Assembly: GCF_019097595.1 (NCBI RefSeq)
Contig: NC_080734.1
Location: forward strand, 18,620,892 to 18,684,891
Length of the DNA stretch: 64,000 nucleotides
DNA from: Hemibagrus wyckioides
Taxonomy: Eukaryota; Chordata; Actinopteri; Siluriformes; Bagridae
Direction: 5' to 3'
Below, piece after piece: positions 48,301 through 58,805 of the stretch (within the stretch, counting starts at the first letter, position 1; each line of letters opens with the position of its first letter). The position numbers and the translations under genes are program-made. The notes beneath the pieces are model-generated. The model had not been told where the DNA came from, did no database searches, and worked only from the letters and a program-made list of their open reading frames with translations.

Positions 48301-50680
48301 ATTTAGGTTTGTTTTCAAGGCAAGTGTAAAAGCTGAAACACTTTACAGACCATCATGTGATGTATCAGTAAGGAATAAAATACATCAGAGTCTATAACCA
48401 ACTATAACCATTTTGTATTCATTAAAGACAAAGCACACTTCTTATAGCATTTGACACACGCTCTTATCCAGAGTGACTTATATTTATCTCAGATGAGCAG
48501 TTGAAGGTTGGCAGTGCCAAGATTTGGACTCATAACTTTCTGAACTTTACTTTTTCATTCTAAGTTAATTCGACAAATAGAAATACAGCTTGTCCTTATC
48601 TGCTAAGTCATCTATCATGAAGACTTCTCAGTGTGTGAGAACAGCTTCACTTGTGTCTCTTAGAAAGCCCCAGTGCTGTAAACTAAAACTAAAATAAACT
48701 TTAAAAGAGTACCTATTCTAAATAAAGCAGCAAATATCCCCTGTGTGTGTGTGTGTGTGTGTGTATACACCTGACCCTGTTCCAGCATGACCACACCCCT
48801 GTACACAAAGCCCCTAAGCTCCATGAAGACATGGTGTGTTAAGGTTGGAGTGGAAGAACTGGAGTGTCCTGCACTAACTCAAGTTGAGACTTTGACTCAA
48901 CCCCACTGGGATGAACTGGAACAGTAAAGTGGTCACTAAATCTAGAATGTGATGTTTAACAGGAACATATGGGTGATGTGATGGTCAGGTGTTTAAATAT
49001 TTATTAAATCCTCAGCTTGCATACTTTACTGATCAACCATCTCTCAGGGCACAAGGAAGACCTGCATCAAGACTCTTCTCTGTTCTTGTACTGAGGTGGT
49101 GGAATGAACATCCCCTAGATGTCCAAACAGCTGGCCGTCTTCAAAGGACGTGTAAAGACCTACCTCTTATTGAAGTACTTAAACTTGTACTAAAAACTAA
49201 AACATGTCTCAACACAGTCTTTAGGCTGATGGTTTCTTAATCCATGGCCCAGTGAACCAGTATCAGGATGTGTTCATTGCTTCAAAGCATTTCTGTAAGT
49301 CTCTCTGGAGAAGGGAGTCTGCCAAATGCCATACATGTAGAGTGTAACTGCACACAGCCCCTATGTGCACACTAGACTACAGATTATTCACTTCTTGGCT
49401 GCGTGAAAAACCTGAATACAGTGATCGTAACATCTAGATGCACGCGGTTTGCTACGTGGCCATACCTTGAGCACGATGTCAGCAGCGCGCGGATACCGGG
49501 ACCTGAGGGCGACCCCGAGTCCGATGGGGATGAGTGTACTGCACACGGTGAGAGTGACGGCGCCCAGCGGCAGCAGCTGCACCACCGGCGTGTCGATCCA
49601 CGCGCGACTGTACAGCCACAAGCACAGCGGCATGAGGAGCAGCGCCAGCACCGTGGAGGAGATGGTCATTACAACACTGACCACACACACACACACACAC
49701 ACTCGTTACAAATGATACCAGGCTTATATGCTATAACATAAATTTCGAGTTTTATTAAACAAAAATGTCAAACACTTAACAAATATACTAAACAAATATA
49801 CTACTTTTAAATCAGCTAAATGACCTGTTCCGTTATTCATGATGTCCAGCGACTCTACAGGTAAATGCGGCTCCTTAAAAAACCACTAGTAGGTTCTTGA
49901 GAAAATTAAAATAGCTGGTCTAGATATGGACATGTTTATGAAAAAGGTATTTCTGATACGAGTAGAAAATCAGAAGCGTAAGGAAATTCAGTAGAATTTT
50001 ATTTAATCCGTTATTCAATCTTCACCTTAAACTCTGGACAGAATTCCTTTTTTTCTTTAAGTGTTTTGTACAGATTGTTTTAAGAATATACATAATATAC
50101 AAAATATTACATAATAATTATAATAATAATTAGAAGAAGAAGAAGAATGAGGGTGATGAGGATGATGACAGGAAGAAGGAGCGCGTTTGGAACAAAGACC
50201 TTGGAGGAGAGGTGTGTGTGTTGTGTACCTGAGGTTCATCTCGCCGTTGATCAGCAGGGTCATGAGATTCGACAGGTTGCCCCCCGGGCAGCAGCCGCAC
50301 AGCAGCACCGCCACGGCGGCCACGTCGTCCAGAGAGAAGGCGAGCGCCAGCAGGAAAGCCACAAGCGGCATGATGGCGAACTGGCAGATGGCCGCGAGCA
50401 GCACCCCGATCGGCCTGCGCACGTGCTCGCCCATCTGACTGACCTCCACCGTGCAACCGAGCCCGAGCATGGTGAAGCACAGGATGAAGCCCACGAACAC
50501 GTTCATGCCGTGGCTCAGCGGCGAGTCCCAGAACGCCACGACCGAGTGCGCAGGTAACGCCAGCTCCTCCGACGCGCTCCAACTCGCCAAAGCAACGTCC
50601 GGGATCTTGGACGCGTTCATGGCATTCTCCGGGAAGTTTAGAATCGCCGCAGTGGCAGGATCACTGCTGGAGTTCACCAT
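45369..50680 (-). CDS. slc10a4: SLC10A4, sodium/bile acid cotransporter family member 4, three exons, complete
   Basis: Exons on the minus strand: 50680-50229, 49676-49466, 45908-45369. Splice phases are 2 and 0; the total is 1,203 bases, 400 residues, stop TAG at 45369-45371. Family signatures are HGMNVFVGFILCFTMLGLGC, VAVLLCGCCPGGNLSNLMTL, QLLPLGAVTLTVCSTLIPIG and GYAAGYGLAMVFSLP...CRTVSLETGCQNVQLC. The many hydrophobic segments fit the 8-9 membrane spans of SLC10 proteins. The N-terminus has Asn-Xaa-Ser/Thr sites; the C-terminal tail is acidic (GEDDDDTNITYKRMEEED). SLC10A4 is an orphan member found on synaptic vesicles of monoaminergic and cholinergic neurons rather than a classic bile-acid carrier. 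Human SLC10A4 is 437 residues; the fish N-terminus is shorter. Exon 1 is very CpG-rich, typical of a CpG-island promoter. Intron 2 is 3.6 kb and full of repeats. Confidence 0.96.
46330..46400. repeat. Dispersed fish repeat (AACCTTGAGAGGAACCAG family)
   Basis: AGAAACCTTGAGAGGAACCA followed by CATCCTCATCTGGGT. The reverse complement of the same text occurs at 55430-55490 (AATGAGGATGAGGTTCCC...GGTTCCTCTCAAGGTTTC), so these are two copies of one repeat. Confidence 0.7.
46703..46833. repeat. 28-bp tandem repeat, about 4.5 copies
   Basis: TGACAATTTATCATGATATT is repeated with a 28-bp step at 46704, 46732, 46760, 46788 and 46816. Copies are nearly identical, indicating recent expansion. The unit is rich in short self-complementary pieces (TATCATGATA, AATATCAATATCATGATA-type symmetry). 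Confidence 0.9.
47458..47546 (-). pseudogene. slc10a4: Partial copy of the slc10a4 start-codon region inside slc10a4 intron 2
   Basis: 89 bp match 50604-50692 (slc10a4 exon 1, from about 12 bases before the ATG to codon 26) with five substitutions and no gap. On the gene strand it reads MRNFSSDPATAAILNFPENA versus MVNSSSDPATAAILNFPENA, then leaves the coding match. It has the same orientation as the gene. The copy is bracketed by identical 17-bp direct repeats (TTATTATAACCAGTACT at 47428-47444 and 47547-47563), which look like a target-site duplication. It has no adjacent splice donor and is best read as an inserted fragment, not a working exon. Confidence 0.85.
48470..48540 (-). repeat. SINE/L2-tail fragment, minus orientation
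   Basis: CACGCTCTTATCCAGAGTGA is the reverse of the widespread fish SINE/L2 tail TCTGGATAAGAGCGTCTGCC. Only the tail portion and part of the body remain. Confidence 0.65.
48760..48925 (+). repeat. Short Tc1-like repeat fragment
   Basis: CACCTGACCCTGTTCCAGCA ... CTCCATGAAGACATGGTGT ... GTGGAAGAACTGGAGTGTCC matches the central part of the decayed element at 43855-44345. Preceded by a (GT)n run at 48740-48764. Confidence 0.65.
48989..49330 (+). mobile_element. L2-type LINE 3' end
   Basis: The plus strand encodes ASRLFSVLVLRWWNEHPLDV then QTAGRLQRTCKDL, the classical C-terminal end of L2-clade polymerases (RLFS-LVP-WWN-LP). The end at about 49300 has CTGGAGAAGGGAGTCTGCCAAATGCC, the L2 3' tail. 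5'-truncated, in slc10a4 intron 2. Confidence 0.75.
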
Positions 50681-50999
50681 TGTGTTCTCAGATCCCGGGA
50701 GTAAGCTAAGAGCAACCCGGAGAGCCTCTGACCAACTGCGCGTTCAGCAGCGCGCGCTCATGGTGACGTGACACTGGAGTGTGCGGGGAGTGCGCGCGCG
50801 TCCGTTAAGGTTGCAATGGCACCTCTGATGACACATGCATCAGCTTAGACACTCAGATATGATCTACATAATCATTCAGCGATGATAACTAGAAAAATTG
50901 AATTTCTGTCCTGAACAGAATAAGCACAATCATAACTGTGAGAGAGTCAAACACAAGTAGGGCGTCTTAATAGTGTGCGTAACCAAAACGTGTAAAACA

Positions 51000-51039
<40 letters not shown>

Positions 51040-51101
51040 TTTAATTGAATTTAGAAACAACCAACACACAAACACGTCTCCATGTCACCAAGCGCGCGCC
51101 A

Positions 51102-51160
<59 letters not shown>

Positions 51161-51572
51161 TGACAGAACACAGTTTTTAAAGGAGTCTCCTCCACATTGT
51201 CTCCATCTGTACCAGTAAATCATTCAGCCATACCCCTGTCATCACAGTCAGTGCAGATGTTTCGGATTTTATTTCCACATCTTCACATTGTCCACATCTG
51301 CACACGGCCCACAAAAAAAAACCCCGCCCTCAGAATCGACCTTGCTTAAAAAACAATTCTTCCCTCTCATTAGTCTTCAGTTCGCCTCTTCACCTTTCAC
51401 AAGACGTGACCACTCTGTGAGATTAAACAGGGTTTTATATCTCCTGTCCACATCCTCATCGTTTAAGATGCTGAATTTATAGGTGCAGTGTGCATGGGGT
51501 TCAGGCTTATGACGCATTTCACCCTCCATCTGTTTATCAGCTAAAATCAGAAAGCTTTTTTTTTTATCTTAC

Positions 51573-51615
<43 letters not shown>

Positions 51616-51755
51616 GTTAGCTGTAGTATAGAATAATGGTTAGTAGTATGAAGAAGATGGAGGCGAAACTGACTGTTTAGTAAAGTACAAGGTACACCTG
51701 CGTAATGTGGACAGTCTGGAACAAGCTGCTGAATCCTTGGCGTTGTGCAACGTCT

Positions 51756-51806
<51 letters not shown>

Positions 51807-52377
51807 CTCTACATGAATGATTCACTTTTATTGATCCGGGAATCTGCTGCTGCTTTGACACACGGTGCGTAAAGCCTACTGTTATTTTTTTACTAAAAAT
51901 GATTTAACTTCTATCCAGTCATTTTTAATATAACTCCTTTATTAATCATTTAACCTGCAATAAAACGACTTAGTCTAATCCTAACCTCTGACTACTGGAC
52001 TGGACGTGAAGTTCTGACATTATTTGCTTAGTGACAAGTTTCCCTCTGACCGATATTCCGGTCAGAGCTGCTGAAACTCAGTCTGTAAGAGATTTAAAAG
52101 GGAAAAGAAATCTGAAAATTGAATTAATTTCTATTCAGAGTTCAGTAGAGCTGAGAGGTAAGGTATTCATCTTATTTCATGCTGCTGTTGTTATGAGCTC
52201 AGCTACACCAAGAATAGTTTAGATTCTGGTATTCACATGGAAGAGAAAGCACTTTATGTGCATACGTATTTTATTGCATTTACATTTCTGGTTTATTTAA
52301 TACATAACATGCATTTATTACGCATTTATAAAATTTCTTAAATGCTGGGGATCTTGTATGATTTTCCTTAAGATTCA

Positions 52378-52425
<48 letters not shown>

Positions 52426-52452
52426 TGCCATTACACATGTTTTCCCCTTCAG
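50681..52452. other. slc10a4-lrg1 intergenic region
   Basis: The first 150 bp are CpG-rich (GTTCAGCAGCGCGCGCTCAT, GAGTGCGCGCGCGTCCG) and probably hold the slc10a4 promoter and 5' untranslated region. The rest is AT-rich and carries several microsatellites: (TC)n 51002-51036, (TC)n(AC)n 51102-51160, (ATT)n 51577-51615, (GT)n(GA)n 51757-51807 and (CT)n(GT)n 52382-52429. No other gene is seen. Confidence 0.6.
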
Positions 52453-52786
52453 ATGGAGTCTCGCGGCCTCCTCGCGCTCGCGCTGATCGTCTGGTTCCGC
52501 TGCTATGGCGCCCTCTCGTGTCCGGTTCGCTGCACGTGTCACTTCGGCATCCAGTCCACAGAGGCAGTGTGTCCAGACGCGGACCTCTCGCATTACCCCA
52601 ACGAAGGTCTCCCAGGTAACACCACCTCCCTAACCATCCAGTTCACCAACCTGAGCAGCGTCTCCGCCAAGGAGCTGGGAGCCACGCCCCTTCTCCAGGA
52701 GCTCCACCTACCAGGAAACAGACTCGGCAGCTTACAGGAGGACCTGCTTACTGGTCTTTATCACCTGCACACCATAGACCTTACAG

Positions 52787-52817
<31 letters not shown>

Positions 52818-54648
52818 GAAGTGAAATAAAACCTTTACATACTTATATGTTAAAATGTTTTGCCACAGCACACAGGGTATTGTATGCAACACAGACTTTA
52901 CAGATATGTTTGTGCACGTGTTTATTGAGCATGCAGAAGTTTGAGATGTCAGTCATGTTCATTACCAATTAAATGATTGAAGAAGAAGCATTTGTCAAGT
53001 GTACATTACAGCACAGTGAAAATCTTTTCTCTATATAGCGCAGGTTGTTAGGAGGTCAGAGCACAGGTCCAGCTGTAATACAGTCATACTAGAGAATGTT
53101 AAGGATCTTGCTCTAGTGCCCACAGTGGTAGCTTGGCAGTGCTAGGACTTGAACCCCAGTCTTTCTGATCAGTAACTCAGAAACTGAGGCCACCAGTGCC
53201 ACCCAGTGATTAGCAGGAGGTTACAGGGCTACTCCCAGTTCAGAGATCTCCCAGTCAGCATATGGAGAAACTGTGTGTCCAGGCAGCTTCTCCATATGCT
53301 CCATTGAGATTTCATGTATAAACTCATCACCTTGGGGTGATTGTAGCTCAAGTGGTTAAGGCTTTGGGCCATTAACTGGAAGATCAGGGTGCAAGCCCCA
53401 GTAGGGCCAAGCTTGAGCAAGGCTCTTAACCCACCCTGCTCCAGGGGCGCTGCATCATGGCTGACCCTGCGCTCTGAATTTTACTGTGCAATAATGTATA
53501 TGTGACAAATAAAGACAACTTAACCTCACACAACCACTCACCACGAGAGATCCTGTGGACTCATTAGTGTTAATCTTCCCTCTTATTAAACCATTATGAA
53601 GCTGCTATAGAGGAGACGCTATACTGTGTGTCATTGGTTTTGAAGGAGATTTTCACACAGGCTGTTCTGTACACACAAAAAACAGTTAGCATTAGCGAAC
53701 AGAGCTATATTGCGGGGAGATATTTGATCATGCTATGCACTAAAATTTCACAGCATTCACCTCGTGGTGGTTTAGTGGTTAAGGTGTTGGGCTAATACTT
53801 GGAAGGTTGTGAGTTCAAATCCACCACTGGTTCAAAGGCCCTTAACCCACAGTTGTATAAAATGAAATAAATGGCAAGATGCTCTGGATAAGAGTGTCTG
53901 CCAAATGACAGAAATATAAATGCTGTAACTGGATTGTGGAACTTCTCCTTGCTTTAGAGTATTCAGACTTTGGTTGTAAATATGAATTTCCCCTTTAGGA
54001 AACCAGTTACAGGAGCTGCCTGCTCGGGTGTTCTATCATGCCCCGCTCCTTAACCTGGTTCTTAAAGACAACTGGCTCACCAGCGTCGATGCCGACTGGC
54101 TGCCCACAAACAGCAACCTCACATGGCTTGACCTGTCAGGGAACAAGCTGAAGAAAGTTCCCTCTGTTCTGCTGGAGAGGCTGAGCCACCTAGAAACCCT
54201 GCACCTCTCCCAGAACCTGCTGGAAGTGCTTCCAGCTGAGAGCCTCCACTCCCTTCATGCTCTAGAGAGACTTTACCTGGAAAAGAACAAACTTCAGACT
54301 CTGGATGAGAAAGCTTTCAGCCACACCACTAACCTGACTCACCTGTTCCTTCAAAAGAACAAGCTGCAGACTCTCCCGGCTACAGTGTTCCACGGCCTGG
54401 ACCGGCTGCAGTACCTGGACCTCTCCGAGAACCAGCTGACATTTCTGACACCTGGAACCCTTGGTTTAGGGATCAGCTGGGTGGAGTTGACCCTGAACCC
54501 TTGGCATTGTGATGCTAAAATAGAGTACCTGTGGAAGAGGATAAACAAGGTGCCAGTGCAGTCCGAGCCAAAGTGCGCCTCACCCGAGACACTGAAGGAC
54601 AAAGCCATCACAGAACTTACAGGCAAAGAGCTGGGATTGCCGGAGTGA
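52453..54648 (+). CDS. lrg1: Secreted leucine-rich repeat protein, leucine-rich alpha-2-glycoprotein-like, two coding exons
   Basis: Coding exons 52453-52786 and 53999-54648 (phase 1 junction at LHTIDLT-Gly) give 327 residues. The N-terminus MESRGLLALALIVWFRCYGA is a signal peptide, followed by a Cys-rich LRR cap (CPVRCTCH...VC). About eight leucine-rich repeats follow (LQELHLPGNRLGSL, LTWLDLSGNKLKKVP, LETLHLSQNLLEVLP, LERLYLEKNKLQTL, LTHLFLQKNKLQTLP, LQYLDLSENQLTFL) and a C-terminal cap (LNPWHCDAKIEYLW...CASPE). Several N-glycosylation sequons occur (NTTS, NLSS, NLTW, NLTH). There is no membrane segment after the LRRs, so it is secreted. Size and single-domain layout fit LRG1 (human 347 residues, plasma protein that modulates TGF-beta signalling). 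CPN2 and other LRR secreted proteins are possible but larger. The ATG directly follows TTCAG, so a non-coding first exon upstream is likely. The donor at 52787 lies in a (GT)n run. Confidence 0.8.
52995..53185 (-). repeat. SINE, minus orientation, lrg1 intron
   Basis: On the minus strand a box-B-like GGGGTTCAAGTCCTAGCACT is followed by a body ending in a CTGTAATGTACACTTGACA tail. First of three SINE copies in this 1.2-kb intron. Confidence 0.55.
53336..53523 (+). repeat. tRNA-derived SINE, plus orientation, lrg1 intron
   Basis: Box A TGTAGCTCAAGTGGTTAAGG and box B-like CAGGGTGCAAGCCCCAGT at tRNA-like spacing, then a body (GAGCAAGGCTCTTAACCCAC...CTGCTCCAGGGGCGCTGCAT) and tail GTGACAAATAAAGACAACTT. 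Same family as 15376-15592. Confidence 0.8.
53755..53930 (+). repeat. tRNA-derived SINE with L2-like tail, plus orientation, lrg1 intron
   Basis: Box A GGTGGTTTAGTGGTTAAGGT and box B GTGAGTTCAAATCCACCACT, then body and the tail CTCTGGATAAGAGTGTCTGC. This tail is shared with L2 LINEs, which are thought to mobilise such SINEs. Confidence 0.85.
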
Positions 54649-54729
54649 TGAAGAAAAAGATGAAGATGAGATGGAGGGAATAGAGAAGAGAGAGAATATA
54701 AGAAATAGAAAAAGAAAATGTGGTTAGAA

Positions 54730-54749
54730 AATAAAACAGCAACAATAAA
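54730..54749 (+). terminator. lrg1: lrg1 polyadenylation signals
   Basis: AATAAA at 54730-54735 and 54744-54749, 80-100 bases past the TGA; a further AAATAAA lies near 54837. Confidence 0.65.
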
Positions 54750-54966
54750 GCAAATCAGCTGTAGCTTCATGTTGTGTTGAAGAGCGCAGTGATAAAAATT
54801 CAACAAAAGTAATGTTTTCTGGTCGAAAATGACAAAAATAAACCCTGTGTATGATGAAAGACATTTTTGCTCAGTTGTATTTCTTCAATTGTTACCTCTG
54901 ACCTCCGAAAATACTACAGATTAACACAACCTCATACATAAGTTTCTGGTTTAACACTACTTTAGT

Positions 54967-54967
<1 letters not shown>

Positions 54968-55014
<47 letters not shown>

Positions 55015-55030
55015 GGGGGGTGGGGGGGTT
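54968..55030. repeat. (GT)n followed by a G-run
   Basis: About 44 bp of GT repeat followed by GTTGGGGGGTGGGGGGG. The surrounding 54.75-55.57 kb has no gene; it holds a 22-bp triplet repeat (CACACTCTCTGGTGTTTATAAT-type, 55368-55433) and the dispersed repeat copy at 55430-55490. Confidence 0.85.
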
Positions 55031-55429
55031 CAACTTCTTCCTCTTCTTCCAGATCAAATAAGTCATTTTTTTTCCAAATTATAACATGTGCAATAAAGAA
55101 GATCTGCTTCATGAAGATTTTAGATATTTGTAGAGAAGAGGCCAACCCCATGTGGACCTTGAGGACAACAACCTTTTAATCAATACACATAATAACATTC
55201 TATATATGTTGTATCTCCATCATTGAGCATCTGAAGGCTTCAGCTTGGAGGAGTTGGTGTTGAAGCTATAATTAATTCAGATGTTGAGATCATTTATGAG
55301 TTGCTCAGGAGCTCCTGGTTACTCAACTCCAACTGACTATATGACTGTAGAGAGGATTTTATTCATAATCACACTCTCTGGTGTTTATAATCACACTCTC
55401 TGGTGTTTATAATCACACTCTCCAGTGTT

Positions 55430-55490
55430 CCCCCAAATGAGGATGAGGTTCCCTTTTGAATCTGGTTCCTCTCAAGGTTTCTTTCTCTTC
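55430..55490. repeat. Dispersed fish repeat, inverted copy of 46330-46400
   Basis: AATGAGGATGAGGTTCCCTT and GGTTCCTCTCAAGGTTTCTT are reverse complements of the phrases at 46330-46400. Confidence 0.7.
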
Positions 55491-55574
55491 CATCTAAGGG
55501 ACTTTTGCCTTTCCACAGTCACCACAGGGTTGCTCATGAGGAATACATATGAATAAATTTAAATATATTCTATA

Positions 55575-58500
55575 TAATTAGGGCCCAAGCACTAGCAGTG
55601 CAAAGGGCCCTCTTGTTCTTCTAAGGATTTTTTTTTTCAATCATCTGGGCACTTTTGGTGGTCTTATGCTCAAAAACTCATGAAAATCAGCAGACAGGTT
55701 GGAATCTGCGGCCATTAGGATGTCACTGTGGCTCGGCCCTGGGCGTGGCACACACCCGTCATAGCGCCCCCTGGAAAATCTTGCTGCATAGCTGATACAC
55801 ACTTGCATGTATCCATGTAAAACTTGGTACAAACTTAGATCTCATTGAGCTGAACAACTTTCACTCTGCATGTCATTAAGTCTAATCCATAGGAAGTGAG
55901 TTATTTTGAGTTGTTTGCAAAACACACACAATGGAATTTGAAATACTCCTCCTAAGGAATTGATACAACCGCCACCAAATCCAGGCTAATATGATCTCAA
56001 GACATTGATACAACCGCCACCAAACCCAGGCTAATATGATCTCAAGACATTGATACAACCGCCACCAAACCCAGGCTAATATGATCTCAAGACATTGATA
56101 CAACCGCCACCAAACCCAGGCTAATATGATCTCAAGACATTGATACAACCGCCACCAAACCCAGGCTAATATGATCTCAAGACATTGAGACAACCGCCCC
56201 CAAACCCAGGCTAATATGATCTCAAGACATTGAGACAACCGCCCCCAAACCCAGGCTAATATGATCTCAAGACACTGATACAACCGTCACCAAACCCAGG
56301 CTAATATGATCTCAAGACACTGATACAACCGTCACCAAACCCAAGCTAATATGATCTCAAGACACTGATACAACCGCCACCAAACCCAGGCTAATATGAT
56401 CTCAAGACATTGAGACAACCGCCCCCAAACCCAGGCTAATATGATCTCAAGACACTGATACAACCGTCACCAAACCCAGGCTAATATGATCTCAAGACAC
56501 TGATACAACCGCCACCAAACCCAGGCTAATATGATCTCAAGACACTGATACAACCGTCACCAAACCCAAGCTAATATGATCTCAAGACATTGATACAACC
56601 GCCACCAAACCCAAGCTAATATGATCTCAAGACACTGATACAACCGCCACCAAACCCAGGCTAATATGATCTCAAGACATTGATACAACCGCCACCAAAC
56701 CCAGGCTAATATGATCTCAAGACATTGATACAACCGCCACCAAACCCAGGCTAATATGATCTCAAGACATTGATACAACCGCCACCAAACCCAGGCTAAT
56801 ATGATCTCAAGACACTGATACAACCGCCACCAAACCCAGGCTAATATGATCTCAAGACACTGATACAACCGTCACCAAACCCAAGCTAATATGATCTCAA
56901 GACATTGATACAACCGCCACCAAACCCAGGTTAATATGATCTCAAGACATTGATACAACTGCCACCAAACCCAAGCTAATATGATCTCAAGACATTGATA
57001 CAACCGCCACCAAACCCAAGCTAATATGATCTCAAGACATTGATACAACCGCCACCAAACCCAGGCTAATATGATCTCAAGACATTGATACAACCGCCAC
57101 CAAACCCAGGCTAATATGATCTCAAGACATTGATACAACCGCCACCAAACCCAGGCTAATATGATCTCAAGACACTGATACAACCGCCACCAAACCCAAG
57201 CTAATATGATCTCAAGACATTGATACAACCGCCACCAAACCCAGGCTAATATGATCTCAAGACATTGATACAACCGCCACCAAACCCAGGCTAATATGAT
57301 CTCAAGACATTGATACAACCGCCACCAAACCCAGGCTAATATGATCTCAAGACATTGATAATGCAAAATCGATGAGGGATTGTTGATATCTCAAACGGTT
57401 CAGCCGTGAGAAGCCCTTAAACTTATGGCGAATAAAACGAAACAGGAAGTGGCTAATAACTTCTGTGTACATTGCGTGATCCACATGAAACCTTAGGATT
57501 ATGTTAAGCATTGAAAGCAGATCACACTGATATGACAACTGTGAGTCTTGGTCATAGCGCCACCAACTGGCAGCAGGAAGTGTGTCATTTTTTGAAATCT
57601 CTAATATTTGTCCCTTTCTTTCACCTGATTTGGTTCAAAATCAGTCAGAATAATGACAAGACATGGCTGATGTGAAACTGTGAAGGAATTTTTGATACCT
57701 TGAATCGTGTTACTATGGCAACGATTTACATGAGAACATAATAGAAGAAAATGAATCTTCTCATATCTTATGGGTAGAAAAGCCTAATGTTCCAAAATAT
57801 TTCCCATAGAGAGTGTAAATGTTTATGAGAAAGGTCAGTGTGGCTGGTCCCCGGGCGTGGCACAGGGCTGTCACAGCGCCCCCTGGAACTTTGTCAGAAA
57901 TATAGCTGCTCAGCTCATCTTCACTTGCACGTTTATGCATGAGACCCAGTATACATTTAGATCTCATTGAGCTAAATGACGTTCATCCACCTGTCATGGG
58001 ATCTGCTTAACAGGAAGTCAGTTATTTTGGGATGTTTGAAAAACACACCCAATGGAATTTGATATACTCCTCCTAGGGGATTTGTATGATTTTGACCAAA
58101 CAGGGTCCAATATGATCTGAAGACATTGAGGATCTAAAATTGTGAAGGGATTCTTGATATCTCAAACGGTTCAGCTGTGAGGAGCCCTTATGGCGAATAA
58201 AAGGAAACAGGAAGTGGCTAATAACTTCAGTGTATATTGAGTGATGTACATCAAACCTCAAGTTTATATTAAGAGCAGAAAGCTGATCACACAGACATGA
58301 CTACTATGAGTCTCAGTCATAGCGCCACCAACTGGCAGCAGGAAGTGTGTCACTTTTAGAAATCTAATGTTTTGTCCCTTTCTTTCACGTGATTTGGTTG
58401 AAAATCAGTCAGAATAATAGCAAGACATGGCTGATGTGAAACTGTGAAGGAATTTGTGATATTGTGAATGATTTTGCTATGGTGAGGATTTAAATAAGGA

Positions 58501-58640
58501 CAAAATAGAAGAAAATTAATGTTCTTATATCTTAACAGTGGAAAGTCCTAATGTTTCAAAATATTTTACATAGAAAGAATAACTGGTTATGAGTAAGTTT
58601 GCTTAGTTTCATGATTTTGTGATGCTCAAACGGCTCACAA
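55575..58640. repeat. Dispersed repeat present as two tandem copies
   Basis: Copy 1 (about 55575-57835) and copy 2 (57836-58640) share the same landmark order: a GGGCGTGGCACA block, CATAGCGCCCCCTGG or CACAGCGCCCCCTGG, ACTTAGATCTCATTGAGCTG-type text, ACACAATGGAATTTGA, ATACTCCTCCTA, a GATATCTCAAACGGTTCAGC block, ACAGGAAGTGGCTAATAACT, and CATAGCGCCACCAACTGGCA. Copy 1 begins with a small palindromic head (GGGCCCAAGCACTAGCAGTG...GGGCCC at 55580). Only copy 1 contains the expanded 45-bp minisatellite. No gene; the short frames do not resemble a protein family I know. Confidence 0.75.
55966..57360. repeat. 45-bp minisatellite, exactly 31 copies
   Basis: The unit begins CAACCGCCACCAAACCCAGG and continues CTAATATGATCTCAAGACAT TGATA. 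The array is 1,395 bp = 31 x 45 with no insertion or deletion; variation is by substitution only (GCC/GTC, AGG/AAG, CAT/CACT, GATA/GAGA). On the minus strand it repeats a 15-residue frame (YQCLEIILAWVWWRL), but the GTC variant turns a Trp codon into TGA, so the frame is not protected and coding is unlikely. Confidence 0.95.
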
Positions 58641-58805
58641 CATATTTTTACATTTATCAGTCCACTGACTAGACATGGCTTTGACCTGACTCCTGCAGTA
58701 CTAGACTATGTCCACTAGAAGCTCTTTACCCTTTATTTTTATATTTTTTTAAATATGGATTCATGTTCACAATTTATATATACAGAGTCAACCAAAAAAT
58801 GTATA

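Noticed and set aside
50147..50557. 136-codon plus-strand frame opposite slc10a4 exon 1
   Set aside because: Antisense shadow of a GC-rich membrane-protein exon; Arg/His/Glu-rich composition is typical of such shadows.
53336..53410. Functional tRNA gene in lrg1 intron
   Set aside because: Box B deviates (GGGTGCAAGCCCC) and the sequence continues into a SINE body and tail also found elsewhere in the window.
55882..57366. Long minus-strand frames repeating a 15-residue unit (YQCLEIILAWVWWRL)
   Set aside because: They are the product of a 45-bp tandem array, whose unit is a multiple of three. A common unit variant makes a TGA stop, so the frame is not preserved, and there is no start, splice or promoter context.
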